From contig NC_012704.1 in NCBI RefSeq assembly GCF_000023145.1, forward strand, positions 2,108,001 through 2,172,000: a stretch of 64,000 bases of DNA. Reading direction: 5' to 3'. Positions 44,509 through 53,987 of this stretch are shown here, piece by piece. Under the pieces are notes generated by a model that was given only the letters and a program-made list of their open reading frames with translations, made no database searches and had not been told where the DNA came from. The stretch comes from Corynebacterium kroppenstedtii DSM 44385 (lineage in GTDB: Bacteria > Actinomycetota > Actinomycetes > Mycobacteriales > Mycobacteriaceae). The translations under genes were made by a program, and so were the position numbers. Each line of letters opens with the position of its first letter. Within the stretch, counting starts at the first letter, position 1.

Positions 44509-45699
44509 TTACTTGTTGATCTTGGTCACACGACCGGCGCCAACGGTGCGGCCACCTTCGCGGATAGCGAAGCGGAGGCCTTCGTCCATAGCGACCGGCT
44601 GGATCAAGGTGACGGACATGTCGACGTTGTCGCCAGGCATAACCATCTCGGTGCCCTCCGGGAGCTTCACAACACCGGTAACGTCGGTGGTGCGGAAGTA
44701 GAACTGCGGGCGGTAGTTGTCGAAGAACGGGGTGTGACGGCCGCCCTCGTCCTTGGACAGGACGTAGACGGAACCCTCGAACTCGGTGTGAGGGGTGTAT
44801 GCGCCGGGCTTAGCCACGATCTGGCCACGCTCAACGTCCTCACGCTTGGTACCACGGAGAAGCAGACCACAGTTGTCGCCAGCCTCTGCGTAGTCGAGCT
44901 GCTTGCGGAACATCTCGATACCGGTGACGGTGGTGTTCTGGCTCTTCTCCTTGATGCCCAGAATTTCAACATCATCGTTGATGTTCAGCTTGCCGCGCTC
45001 CACACGACCGGTGACAACGGTGCCGCGGCCGGTAATGGTGAAGATGTCCTCAATCGGCATGAGGAAGGGCTTGTCGGTTTCACGAACCGGATCCGGGATG
45101 GACTCGTCGCAGGCATCCATGAGGTCGAGAATGGACTGCTCCCACTTCTCGTCGCCCTCAAGAGCCTTCAGAGCGGAGATGTGAACGATAGGTGCATCTT
45201 CGTCGAAGTCCTGCTCAGCGAGGAGTTCACGAACTTCCATTTCGACGAGCTCGATGAGGTCCTCATCATCAACCATGTCGCACTTGTTCAGAGCAACGAG
45301 GATGTAAGGAACGCCAACCTGGCGAGCAAGAAGAACGTGCTCGCGGGTCTGAGGCATCGGGCCGTCGGTAGCAGCGACGACGAGGATCGCGCCGTCCATC
45401 TGGGCAGCACCGGTGATCATGTTCTTGATGTAGTCGGCGTGGCCCGGAGCATCCACGTGAGCGTAGTGACGCTTCGGGGTGGAGTACTCGACGTGAGCGA
45501 TGTTAATGGTAATACCGCGCTCTTTCTCCTCCGGCGCCTTATCGATGGCGTCGAAAGCGAAAGCCTGGTTCTCTTCGGGGTACTTCTCCGACAGAACCTT
45601 GGTGATAGCAGCGGTAGTGGTGGTCTTACCGTGGTCAACGTGACCGATGGTACCGATGTTTACGTGCGGCTTGCTCCGATCGAACTTAGCCTTCGCCAC
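44509..45699 (-). CDS. tuf: elongation factor Tu
   Basis: A 396-residue EF-Tu ([10 protein letters not shown]1 loop, [24 protein letters not shown]-terminal [10 protein letters not shown]). It delivers aminoacyl-tRNA to the ribosome. It begins at GTG 45699 after CCAGGAGGACAAACA. A gap of 422 bases separates it from fusA, and a terminator follows, so it is probably also expressed from its own promoter. Confidence 0.98.
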   Translation of the reverse strand: MAKAKFDRSKPHVNIGTIGHVDHGKTTTTAAITKVLSEKYPEENQAFAFDAIDKAPEEKERGITINIAHVEYSTPKRHYAHVDAPGHADYIKNMITGAAQMDGAILVVAATDGPMPQTREHVLLARQVGVPYILVALNKCDMVDDEDLIELVEMEVRELLAEQDFDEDAPIVHISALKALEGDEKWEQSILDLMDACDESIPDPVRETDKPFLMPIEDIFTITGRGTVVTGRVERGKLNINDDVEILGIKEKSQNTTVTGIEMFRKQLDYAEAGDNCGLLLRGTKREDVERGQIVAKPGAYTPHTEFEGSVYVLSKDEGGRHTPFFDNYRPQFYFRTTDVTGVVKLPEGTEMVMPGDNVDMSVTLIQPVAMDEGLRFAIREGGRTVGAGRVTKINK

Positions 45700-46121
45700 T
45701 GTTTGTCCTCCTGGACTTCTCGGTGGCTACGACGTTCGCAGCCACGGGTGGTGTTACCTTTCGCAGAAACACTTTCACCTTGTTAACCCTGGTCATCGTC
45801 GATCATAAAGTGGTGTCGACACTGGTCAGGGTCAATAGAAGGTGACTCTACGAGAGGTGATTTAAATATTGCCAGTTACAGCATAATAAAGGGGTAAGGC
45901 AACGTATTTCAAGCTGCCTCCGACCTTGATTCTATGGTAACGGCCACCACACACTATTCACATCACACACTCCTGTGATGTGCTGCTGTGATTCACTGCG
46001 CATTAACAGCAACTTTTCACAGCATTTTGTGGATAGTGCCTGGCTAGCCCTTACCATGCGTTGCCCTTCGTCGACCCTGTAACCCGATCGACGAGGGGCT
46101 GTAATGGTGAGGGTGCGCGGA
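45700..46121. other. fusA-tuf intergenic region
   Basis: A 422-base gap with no ORF of note. It is AT-rich around 45830-45900 and probably carries a tuf promoter. No clear terminator for fusA was identified. Confidence 0.45.
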
Positions 46122-48248
46122 TTACTTGTTACCCGTGCGCTCCGCGATGATCTCCTGCGCGACGTTCGTCGGAACTTCCGCGTAGGAATCGAAGATCATG
46201 GTGTAGTTTGCACGACCCTGCGTCTTCGAGCGGAGGTCACCAACGTAGCCGAACATGGACGACAGCGGAACCGTGGCCTTGACGACCTTGGCGCCGGAGC
46301 GGTCCTCCATGGAGTGGACCTGGCCACGACGTGCGTTGACGTCGCCGATGACCTCGCCCATGTACTCCTCAGGAGTGATGACGTCCACAGCCATCATCGG
46401 CTCGAGCAGAACCGGCTTCGCCTTCTGAACGGCTTCCTTGAGCGCCTGAGCACCGGCGATCTTGAAGGCCATTTCAGAGGAGTCGACCTCGTGGTACTGA
46501 CCGTCGACCAGCGTGGCCTTGATGTTGACCAGCGGGAATCCGGCCAGCGTACCGTACTGCATGGCGTCCTGGATACCGGCGTCGACAGAAGGAATGTATT
46601 CCTTCGGCACGCGGCCACCGGTAACGGCGTTCTCGAACTTGTAGGTCGCGGACTCGCCCTCTTCGAGCTCGTCCGGGTTGGGCGCGTAGGGCTCCAGCGA
46701 GATGATGACCTTCGCGAACTGACCCGAACCACCGGTCTGCTTCTTGTGGGTGTATTCGTACTTCTCGACGGGCTTGCGGATGGTCTCGCGGTACGCAACC
46801 TGCGGGGCACCCACGTTAGCCTCGACCTTGAATTCGCGCTTCATGCGGTCCACAAGGACGTCGAGGTGGAGCTCACCCATACCGCCGATGACGGTCTGGC
46901 CGGTCTCTTCGTCGAGCTTGACGGTGAATGTCGGGTCTTCTTCAGCGAGGCGCTGAATAGCGATACCGAGCTTCTCCTGGTCAGCCTTCGACTTCGGCTC
47001 GATGGCCACCTCAATAACCGGATCCGGGAAGTCCATGGACTCCAGAATGATCTGGTCATTGGCATCACACAGGGTGTCACCGGTGGTAGTGTCTTTCAGG
47101 CCGATGAAAGCGTAGATGTTTCCGGCCTTGGCGACGTCCATCGGGTTCTCTTTGTTGGCGTGCATCTGGAACAGCTTGCCGATGCGCTCCTTGTGGCCCT
47201 TGGTCGAGTTCATGACCTGCTGGCCAGGCTCGACGGAACCGGAGTACACGCGAACGAACGTCAGCTTACCGAAGAACGGGTGGGCGGCGATCTTGAACGC
47301 CAGAGCGGAGAACGGCGCATCCACGGAGGGGTGGCGTGTCAGCTCGACGGACTCGTCGCCGACCTTGTGGCCGTGGACCTCTCCGACGTCGAGCGGCGTC
47401 GGCAGGTACCAGTTGATGGCGTCGAGGAGCGGCTGAACACCCTTGTTCTTGTAGGCGGAACCACAGAACACGGGGAAAATCTCGGAGTTCACAACCATCT
47501 TGCGGATGGCCTCGTGGATCTCGTCGGTGGTGAGTTCCTCACCGGCGAAGTACTTCTCCATGAGCTCTTCGTCGGACTCGGCGACGGCCTCGAGCAGCTT
47601 CTCGTGGTACTCGTCGGCCTTGTCCTTGAGGTCGTCCGGGATTTCCTCGATGGTGGGCTCTGCTCCGACGTCGACCTTGCCGCGCCAGGTCATGGCGTTC
47701 ATGTTGATCAGGTCAACGACGCCGTCGAAGTCATCTTCAGCACCGATGGGGAGCTGCATGACCAGCGGCTTTGCGTGGAGGCGGTCGACGATGGTGTCGA
47801 CGGTGTAGTAGAAGTCCGCGCCCAGCTTGTCCATCTTGTTGACGAAGCAAATGCGTGGGACGTCGTACTTAGCGGCCTGGCGCCACACCTGCTCGGACTG
47901 CGGCTCAACACCTTCCTTACCGTCGAACACGGCGACGGCTCCATCGAGGACGCGCAGTGAACGCTCAACCTCGACGGTGAAGTCGACGTGGCCGGGGGTG
48001 TCGATGATGTTGATCTGGTTGTCTTTCCAGAAACAGGTGACCGCGGCGGACGTAATCGTGATGCCACGCTCTTTCTCCTGCTCCATCCAGTCAGTGGTGG
48101 AAGCACCATCGTGGGTTTCACCGACTTTGCGGTTGATACCCGTGTAGTAGAGGATTCGTTCGGTTACGGTGGTCTTTCCGGCATCGATGTGGGCCATGAT
48201 GCCGATGTTGCGGACCTTATGAAGGTCAGAAAGCACTTTTTGTGCCAC
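46122..48248 (-). CDS. fusA: elongation factor G
   Basis: A 708-residue translocase ([16 protein letters not shown]1 loop, [32 protein letters not shown]-terminal [12 protein letters not shown]). The start is taken as GTG 48248 ([20 protein letters not shown]) by comparison with actinobacterial EF-G; the frame is open to 48284 but without similarity or a ribosome site. Third gene of the str operon rpsL-rpsG-fusA. Confidence 0.97.
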   Translation of the reverse strand: MAQKVLSDLHKVRNIGIMAHIDAGKTTVTERILYYTGINRKVGETHDGASTTDWMEQEKERGITITSAAVTCFWKDNQINIIDTPGHVDFTVEVERSLRVLDGAVAVFDGKEGVEPQSEQVWRQAAKYDVPRICFVNKMDKLGADFYYTVDTIVDRLHAKPLVMQLPIGAEDDFDGVVDLINMNAMTWRGKVDVGAEPTIEEIPDDLKDKADEYHEKLLEAVAESDEELMEKYFAGEELTTDEIHEAIRKMVVNSEIFPVFCGSAYKNKGVQPLLDAINWYLPTPLDVGEVHGHKVGDESVELTRHPSVDAPFSALAFKIAAHPFFGKLTFVRVYSGSVEPGQQVMNSTKGHKERIGKLFQMHANKENPMDVAKAGNIYAFIGLKDTTTGDTLCDANDQIILESMDFPDPVIEVAIEPKSKADQEKLGIAIQRLAEEDPTFTVKLDEETGQTVIGGMGELHLDVLVDRMKREFKVEANVGAPQVAYRETIRKPVEKYEYTHKKQTGGSGQFAKVIISLEPYAPNPDELEEGESATYKFENAVTGGRVPKEYIPSVDAGIQDAMQYGTLAGFPLVNIKATLVDGQYHEVDSSEMAFKIAGAQALKEAVQKAKPVLLEPMMAVDVITPEEYMGEVIGDVNARRGQVHSMEDRSGAKVVKATVPLSSMFGYVGDLRSKTQGRANYTMIFDSYAEVPTNVAQEIIAERTGNK

Positions 48249-48361
48249 TGTGTACCCCAACTCGTAGTTTGGTGGCCCACTCACCGGAACCAGTCGATCG
48301 TGGCGATCCGATGGTGGCGGGCCTGCGTGTAATTCTTGGTCTGGCTACGCCGGAGAGGTGA

Positions 48362-48832
48362 TTACCAGCGGTAGTGCGCGAATGCGCGGTTGGCTTCAGC
48401 CATCTTGTGAGTGTCTTCACGACGCTTCACGGATGCGCCGAGGCCGTTGGATGCGTCCAGGATCTCTGCGGCGAGACGCTCGGTCATGGTGTTTTCGCGA
48501 CGCTGGCGGGTGAACATGACCAGCCAACGCAGTGCCAGGGTGGTTGCACGGCCAGGGCGAACCTCGACCGGGACCTGGTAGGTTGCGCCACCAACGCGGC
48601 GTGAACGCACTTCGAGGGTGGGTTTGACGTTGTCAAGAGCCTTCTTCAGGGTGAGAACCGGGTCGGTGCCGGTCTTCTCACGGCAGGATTCGAGAGCTCC
48701 GTAGACGATGCGCTCGGCGGTGGACTTCTTGCCATCGACGAGGACCTTGTTGATCAGCTGCGAGACGATGGTATCGCCGTATACCGGGTCTTTCGGAAGC
48801 TGACGTGCGGGTGCTGGACCTTTACGTGGCAT
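48362..48832 (-). CDS. rpsG: 30S ribosomal protein S7
   Basis: A 156-residue S7 ([56 protein letters not shown]). It organises the 3' domain of 16S rRNA near the E site. It follows rpsL by three bases. Confidence 0.98.
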
Positions 48833-48835
48833 GAA

Positions 48836-49207
48836 TTACTTCTCCTTCTTCGCGCCGTAGCGAGAACGTGCCTGCTTACGATCCTTAACTCCCTGGGTGT
48901 CGAGGGAGCCGCGGATGATGCGGTAGCGGACACCTGGGAGGTCCTTCACACGGCCACCGCGAACAAGCACCATGGAGTGCTCCTGCAGGTTGTGGCCCTC
49001 ACCGGGGATGTAAGCGGAAACCTCAATACCAGAGGTCAGACGAACACGCGCAACCTTACGGAGGGCGGAGTTCGGCTTCTTCGGGGTCGTGGTGTAGACA
49101 CGGGTGCACACACCGCGGCGCTGCGGTGATCCCTTGAGGGCCGCGGTCTTCACCTTGGCCTTCTTGTCCTTGCGGCCCTTGCGGACCAGCTGCTGAATAG
49201 TAGGCAT
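48836..49207 (-). CDS. rpsL: 30S ribosomal protein S12
   Basis: A 123-residue S12 ([58 protein letters not shown]). The two lysines that are changed in streptomycin-resistant strains (in TPKKPNS and in GGRVKDLPG) are wild type. First gene of the str operon. Confidence 0.98.
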   Translation of the reverse strand: MPTIQQLVRKGRKDKKAKVKTAALKGSPQRRGVCTRVYTTTPKKPNSALRKVARVRLTSGIEVSAYIPGEGHNLQEHSMVLVRGGRVKDLPGVRYRIIRGSLDTQGVKDRKQARSRYGAKKEK

Positions 49208-49728
49208 GTACCGACTTTCTATGTTTCTTTGACGCGTTTGCGGTTCATTCCCGGGGTATTGTTTTCCGATCCTGGCGGAGCCGATCCGGATAGATCTGCC
49301 CTCAGATGATCCACGCGAAGTGTGATGGAAATTACAACAAAACCGGGTTTTTCACTCGCTCACTGGCATAGTGCCCGTGCAGGCGGGGTGCTTACTTGCC
49401 GCTCGCACCTGCCTTTGCAAGCTCATTCCGTGGTGCTAAAAACTTCTTTCCGACGTTGCGCTAGGCAACTTTTCGGAAGAGATTTTTAACGCCGTGACCA
49501 GCGGTTTTTGAGCGTACGTGAACGAGTCAGCCGCTCTCGCTGGCCTACGGTGGACGTTTGTCCCGCCCGCACGTGGCGGACACAGCGCTCCAGTTTAAGC
49601 GATAACCTGGATTTTTCCCAAACTTGTGGTGGGAAACCGGTGGGATTTGGGACTGAGTGGCGGGCGTTCGCTAGCCAGGCGCCCGTCGGGCGTCGGCTAT
49701 TTGGTGGCCGGATGTTCGAGGAACGCGA
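49208..49728. promoter_or_regulatory. str operon upstream region
   Basis: A 520-base gap between rpsL and the next minus-strand gene. It must contain the promoter and leader of rpsL-rpsG-fusA. No convincing ORF or terminator was recognised; the short plus-strand frame at its right end has no coding signs. Confidence 0.5.
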
Positions 49729-51015
49729 TTAGCCCCAATCCGGTTCCCGCGTGGCCACTCCGTCAAACACGGAAGAAGAAACCGTCTTACCGTTCTGCAC
49801 AACATTCAAGGTGGATCCGTCGATGTTGATCACGGTTCCACCGCTCTTCATCGAGTACGACCTCCCATCGGAGCCGCGGCTCGTCACATCTCGCTCGAGC
49901 GCGCCGCCGTGGTACCAACCGCGGTAGTAGAACCCGTCGGTGTCCCCTACCTGGCAGATGACAACCTTGTCGCCGTCCTCATTAATGCCCGCGTACACCC
50001 ATTCGTCGTCGGCATTACAGGTTGCAGCGCTGTTATCCGTAAATCCTTGGCGGCCCAACCCTGGGATGTCAGTGCCCGTGTGGTTGCTCGACGTTGTCGT
50101 CGTGGTTGTCCGCTCGGTGGTGGTGTCTTCCGTGGTGGTCTCGGTGTCCTCGGGCTCCGTGGTCGTTTCCTCTGTGGGCTCGTTGCTCGGTTCTTCCGGG
50201 ATTGCCGACGATTCACTGCTCGGAGCGCCACCGTCGTTACTGAGCTTTTCCCACGGCTTCCACATCAGGGCTCCAATCAGCGCGGCGACCACGACAAAGA
50301 TAAGGATGATAGGAAGCAGGACCTTCCAGATCGACGAGCCCGACTGGTCAGACTCCCCCTGCGATCCGACGGCACTGGAGCCACCCGACTGGCCCTGCCC
50401 GTACTGAGCATTTTGGGCGTATTGAGGTTGTTGGTTTTGCTGTCCGTACCGGGGCTGCTGGTTGTACTGCCCCTGTCCGTATTGCCCTTGCTGGCCATAT
50501 TGACCCGGCTGACCGTTCCAACCGCCCGGGGCGCCTCCATTCCACTGCTGGCCACCCCCGTTGTTCCACCCGGTATTACCGGCGTTGTTCCAGCCGTTTC
50601 CCTCACCGTTGCCGGCGTTGTTCCATTGCTGGGAATTACCCCACGGGTCCCCCGACCGAGGAGAGACACTCCCGTCGGGGTTCCGGACTTCACTCCACGC
50701 TTGGACTGGCTGCCATTCGCGGGTTTCGAAATCTTCTTCCGACGAGTGACTCCCGGCGGATTGAGCGTCGGACGTTCCTGCCGACGAATCATTGCCTTCC
50801 GTGGCTCGGGCACCTTCACCAGCAGCGTCGTTGCCTTGGCTGCCGTCGTGTTGGTTTTCGTTGGCGGTGCCGTCGTCGGCACTTTGATTATGGTTCTGGC
50901 GATTTGTGTCGTCGGCCGAATCATCACGCGTAGTGTCGTCCGAGCCGTCACTGCCCCCGCTGCCGTCAGAGCGGTCGTTGCTTGAATGCCTCCAGGAGTT
51001 GTCGTCGGGAGTCAT
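49729..51015 (-). CDS. single-pass membrane protein with Gln/Asn/Gly-rich N-terminus
   Basis: A 428-residue protein. Residues 1-115 are Asp/Ser/Asn-rich. Residues about 118-215 are a low-complexity region of WNNAGN, QYGQ and QPQYAQ motifs. A membrane helix follows (about 230-252: KVLLPIILIFVVVAALIGAL), then a Thr/Glu-rich stalk and a C-terminal domain of about 115 residues with two Cys (ATCNADDEWVYAGIN, VVICQVGDTDGFYYRGWYHG, ending PDWG) that should be outside. The function is unknown; it resembles actinobacterial membrane proteins with an extracellular sensor-like domain. It shares the GYQ/N-rich style with the next gene. Confidence 0.65.
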   Translation of the reverse strand: MTPDDNSWRHSSNDRSDGSGGSDGSDDTTRDDSADDTNRQNHNQSADDGTANENQHDGSQGNDAAGEGARATEGNDSSAGTSDAQSAGSHSSEEDFETREWQPVQAWSEVRNPDGSVSPRSGDPWGNSQQWNNAGNGEGNGWNNAGNTGWNNGGGQQWNGGAPGGWNGQPGQYGQQGQYGQGQYNQQPRYGQQNQQPQYAQNAQYGQGQSGGSSAVGSQGESDQSGSSIWKVLLPIILIFVVVAALIGALMWKPWEKLSNDGGAPSSESSAIPEEPSNEPTEETTTEPEDTETTTEDTTTERTTTTTTSSNHTGTDIPGLGRQGFTDNSAATCNADDEWVYAGINEDGDKVVICQVGDTDGFYYRGWYHGGALERDVTSRGSDGRSYSMKSGGTVINIDGSTLNVVQNGKTVSSSVFDGVATREPDWG

Positions 51016-51142
51016 GGTGAGCCTTACCTGTTAGGTTGATCGCATTCCGGGTAATTACTCTAATCGACCCTTGCGTACCTCACAGACTCACCGGACCCTT
51101 GTTCGATTGCGTTTTACGCGCGACGGCTAATGGCGCATGCGC

Positions 51143-51188
51143 GCTCCGGTCGATGGAGCGTTCGCGTTCCGATTGATGGAGCATTCGT
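51143..51188. repeat. 23-bp imperfect tandem repeat
   Basis: Two adjacent 23-bp units (51143-51165 and 51166-51188) share TCCG-TNGATGGAGC-TTCG; a third partial unit begins GTTCCGGG. It lies in the short gap downstream of the TM2 protein gene. Confidence 0.7.
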
Positions 51189-51255
51189 GTTCCGGGCAAC
51201 GCGTCGTTTTCGTCGGCACGCTTCGTCGGAAAATTGCCTCCCGAACACTCCGGTT

Positions 51256-51762
51256 TTAACGAACAGGCACGCCGTTGGCATCGCTTGCGAAACGTGCCGA
51301 ACCAGCGAGGATCATGATGAATTCGACCAAAACCCAAATGGAGAGGGCGGCGTCGGTAAAGAAACCGACAACAACGAACATCAAAGGAACGCTAATCAAC
51401 AGGATTGCGAGCTGGGCGCAGGCGACCCCGATATACCCGAGGTAGAAGTTGTGCGCTCCGAAGCCGCCCAGGAAAAACGCGAGCACGGCGGCGACTACTT
51501 TGCTCTTCTGCCGACCCTGCGGAACCGAGCCCATGCCGTTGCCGAACTGCGGCGCACCCTGATTCCACTGGTTGGGCTGCGCATACTGACCCTCGGGACT
51601 GCCATACTGGCCGCCACCAAATGCCGAATCGACCTGTCCGCTTTCATAGGTGGCCGGCATTCCGCCCTCCCCAGAACCGGGCGCACCGAAACCGGTGGAC
51701 GATCCCGAGTAAGGGTCGCTGGATCCCTGATATGGGCTGCTCGGGTTGTTGGGGTAAGTCAT
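51256..51762 (-). CDS. TM2 domain membrane protein
   Basis: A 168-residue protein with a Pro/Ser/Gly/Tyr/Gln-rich N-terminal half (about 1-85) and a C-terminal TM2 domain: KVVAAVLAFFLGGFGAHNFYLGY, then a second helix and IWVLVEFIMILAG. TM2 proteins are small two-to-three-helix membrane proteins of poorly known role. Downstream in the same direction is the Q/N-rich membrane protein, 240 bases away, so the pair may act together. Confidence 0.8.
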   Translation of the reverse strand: MTYPNNPSSPYQGSSDPYSGSSTGFGAPGSGEGGMPATYESGQVDSAFGGGQYGSPEGQYAQPNQWNQGAPQFGNGMGSVPQGRQKSKVVAAVLAFFLGGFGAHNFYLGYIGVACAQLAILLISVPLMFVVVGFFTDAALSIWVLVEFIMILAGSARFASDANGVPVR

Positions 51763-52060
51763 GACGATTCCTTCGGGGTCTTCGGGACGGTTTTAGTTCG
51801 GTGGCCGAGTGCGGTGTCCGTTGCGGATCGTTGTTACGTGAACCGTTCTTGTGCGGACCGGTGTTGTGCGGCTCGTTCTTGGACGGATCGTTTGTCGTTG
51901 TTGACGTTCTTATTAGGCTTGTCGACGCTCGCTCTCAGCCTCTATTTGATGTGTTCCGCTGAAGCCCGAAATGTTCCCTGATACGAAGAATTCTCGACGG
52001 GGGGGGTGGTGTGTGCGGTGATACGTGGCCATCGAGCCCGCCCATCAATCGCCCTGTCGA
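51763..52060. other. gap with degenerate GTT-rich repeats
   Basis: About 300 bases without a gene. Between about 51815 and 51895 a degenerate 17-20 base unit resembling TTCTTGTGCGGACCG recurs four times. A run of ten G lies near 52000. Confidence 0.45.
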
Positions 52061-53377
52061 TCAGCTCCGTGTTTGCTGGTTCGCTTGGTCGTGTTTGAGC
52101 TGGTCAGCGAGTTCGTCGGCCGAGGAATATGAACTTTGAGCGCCCTGCTTGGTCGCGGCGCGAGATGCAACGAACGTCGCTAAACCGGCGGAATCGAGCA
52201 GATTTCGTCCGGAGGCTATCGATGCGGCGACCGTCCCCATAAAGCAATCCCCGCACCCGGTTGAATCGACTGCATCGACTGGATATCCCTGCACATACAC
52301 GCCATTAGTAGTGAGGGCGGTGGGGTTGACCCGATCGCTTCGGTCCGCGTCACTCGTCGGATTAACGTCACCGCTTTCAGCTGAATCCTCCGACTCCACG
52401 ACAAAACAGCCCTCCGGGCCGAGCGTCACGATCAAGCCTCTGAGGCCCATCGCGGCGACTAGCCGCGTCGCCGTCGTGAACAGGCCATTTTCATCCGCAC
52501 CATCTTCTTTAGCCATGCTGCTTGCGGAGTCGCGAACAGTAGGAGCGTCCTCGGGCTTTGCGCCGACATGTTCGTCGATCTTGGATCCGGCTACGTTAGC
52601 CAATCCCCCTCGTCCCTGCGTCGGCAATTGGGCGAATCCATACCGCTCCCCCAAGGCACGCAGCTCAACCTCGTTCACAACCACGATATCGACCCCGATC
52701 AACCGCCCCGGGTTAACGTCGATAATTGGAGAATAATTCAAAATAATCTGCGGTGAGCGGCGAGTTCCCCGAGCTTCGCCACCATTATTCCGGTGGTTAC
52801 GGGGCTGGTTGTTTTGGTCGACGTTCGCGCTTGTTTCAGTATTTGCGTCGGAAGCAGAGCGAGCCACATCGATCGCGGTCGCAACCATACTCGCGGGAGA
52901 TTCAAAGCCGACCGCGACAACATCCGCAGACTGCAGAACATCCGCAGCCGCCTGCATGTCCGCCCGCGACACACTCCGATTCGCGCCTGCCGAGTACACG
53001 ATCGTGTTCTCACCAGCCGCATTCACCGTGATCAGCGCGGTCCCGGTGGGCAGATCGCGGGCCACAACCTTCGACGTATCGACCCCCGCATCCTCTAAAC
53101 TTCGCTGGACGAAGCTCCCGTAAGCATCGTGGCCAACCGCGCCCACCATCGCGACATTCGCGCCACTTTTCGACGCCGCGACCGCCTGATTCGAGGACTT
53201 ACCGCCGGGCACATACGTCAGGTCAGCGGCTGGGACTGTTTCCCCGGGAGCCGGGAATTCCTCGACACGCGCAGTCAGATCGACGTTGAGCGAGCCGACG
53301 ACAGTGACTTTTCCCGGCGAAGAGACGACGGACGTGAGGGTTTCTTTGACTTTCGTGAGGTCTAGATTGCTTTTCAT
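52061..53377 (-). CDS. rbsK: PfkB-family carbohydrate kinase, ribokinase-like
   Basis: A 438-residue sugar kinase. It has the N-terminal GSLNVDLTARVEEFPAPGETV, VPGGKSSNQAVAASKSGANVAMVGAVGHDAYG, GTALITVNAAGENTIVYSAGAN, and the catalytic loop DSTGCGDCF with Asp377 as base. The usual loop is DTTGAGDxF; the two Cys replacements are unusual. Ribokinases have about 300 residues; the extra length is in hydrophilic inserts near 180-210 and 260-300 plus one before the catalytic loop. Inserts are probably surface loops. It would phosphorylate ribose or a related sugar on the 5-hydroxyl. Confidence 0.85.
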   Translation of the reverse strand: MKSNLDLTKVKETLTSVVSSPGKVTVVGSLNVDLTARVEEFPAPGETVPAADLTYVPGGKSSNQAVAASKSGANVAMVGAVGHDAYGSFVQRSLEDAGVDTSKVVARDLPTGTALITVNAAGENTIVYSAGANRSVSRADMQAAADVLQSADVVAVGFESPASMVATAIDVARSASDANTETSANVDQNNQPRNHRNNGGEARGTRRSPQIILNYSPIIDVNPGRLIGVDIVVVNEVELRALGERYGFAQLPTQGRGGLANVAGSKIDEHVGAKPEDAPTVRDSASSMAKEDGADENGLFTTATRLVAAMGLRGLIVTLGPEGCFVVESEDSAESGDVNPTSDADRSDRVNPTALTTNGVYVQGYPVDAVDSTGCGDCFMGTVAASIASGRNLLDSAGLATFVASRAATKQGAQSSYSSADELADQLKHDQANQQTRS

Positions 53378-53567
53378 AGGTTATTTAGAGATCTGGTGAG
53401 GTTAGGTGGGTGGTTGCGTATGAGCGCGGAGCTTACCCGGTACGAGCTGCGAGGCTTACCGCGCATGATGGGCGTGGTCTCTCATGTACGACCGGTATAA
53501 ATAGCATACGAAACGAACCTTTCCCCCTTTGACGCATTCAATGCACTCAGAAATAGGCCTTCGCTCT

Positions 53568-53720
53568 CTCCGACGGAAAACTGCGGGGGAATATCGGGTG
53601 CCCAACTGAAAAGTGTGGGGTATAAGGGCGAAAAATGGCCGAAAATTGGCCATATACCCCCGCAGTTTTCCTGGAGCCCGGGCAAAGTGAGATATACCAG
53701 CGCAGTTTTCGGTGGCAATG
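53568..53720 (+). repeat. dispersed intergenic repeat, copy D
   Basis: Order: CGGAAAACTGCGGGGGAATA, TCGGGTGCCCAACTGAAAAG, TGTGGGGTATAAGGGCG, the perfect palindromic core ATGGCC-GAAAATT-GGCCAT (53635-53653), ATACCCCCGCAGTTTTC, CTGGAGCCCGGG, then a further CGCAGTTTTCGGTGG. The core is the best-preserved hairpin of the family. Confidence 0.8.
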
Positions 53721-53845
53721 TCGACTTGGGCCCGCGCTTCTCCGCGGGCACACGCGTTCGCACTACACAACTCGAATGAGAACCTAAACGCCCTTCCCCA
53801 CACACCTCTCTCAGCCACGAAAACCTAACAAGAGATGCCAAAATC

Positions 53846-53895
53846 CAATTAAAATAGAAAATTCCCGGGTGCGAGATAACTCGCACCCGGGAATT
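53846..53895 (-). terminator. rho-independent terminator of the rpoB-rpoC operon
   Basis: A perfect 16-bp stem, AATTCCCGGGTGCGAG and its complement, closes a four-base loop (53860-53895). On the minus strand it is followed by TTCTATTTTAATT. It lies about 90 bases past the rpoC stop. Confidence 0.92.
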
Positions 53896-53987
53896 TGCCG
53901 ATAAATCATTTTTGAGAGGCAGCACGCCGGCAGCACGCTGGCCGGCTAACCGGCCCGCCAGCAACGAACCACCCCTCAAAGGCTCAC

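Larger units (their letters stand above)
53378..53987. other. gap with repeat copy D and the rpoBC terminator
   Basis: A 610-base gap. It contains dispersed repeat copy D (53568-53720) and the rpoBC terminator (53846-53895). Overlapping minus-strand frames here follow the repeat and show no coding signs. Confidence 0.6.

Noticed and set aside
44272-45786. A 504-codon open frame on the plus strand
   Set aside because: It is antisense to tuf and begins in repeat copy C; no coding evidence.
46104-47960. A 618-codon open frame on the plus strand
   Set aside because: It is a shadow of fusA in the opposite direction; composition is Val/Leu/Asp-rich without any motif.
53482-53979. A 165-codon minus-strand frame between rbsK and rpoC
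   Set aside because: It runs through the rpoBC terminator and repeat copy D.
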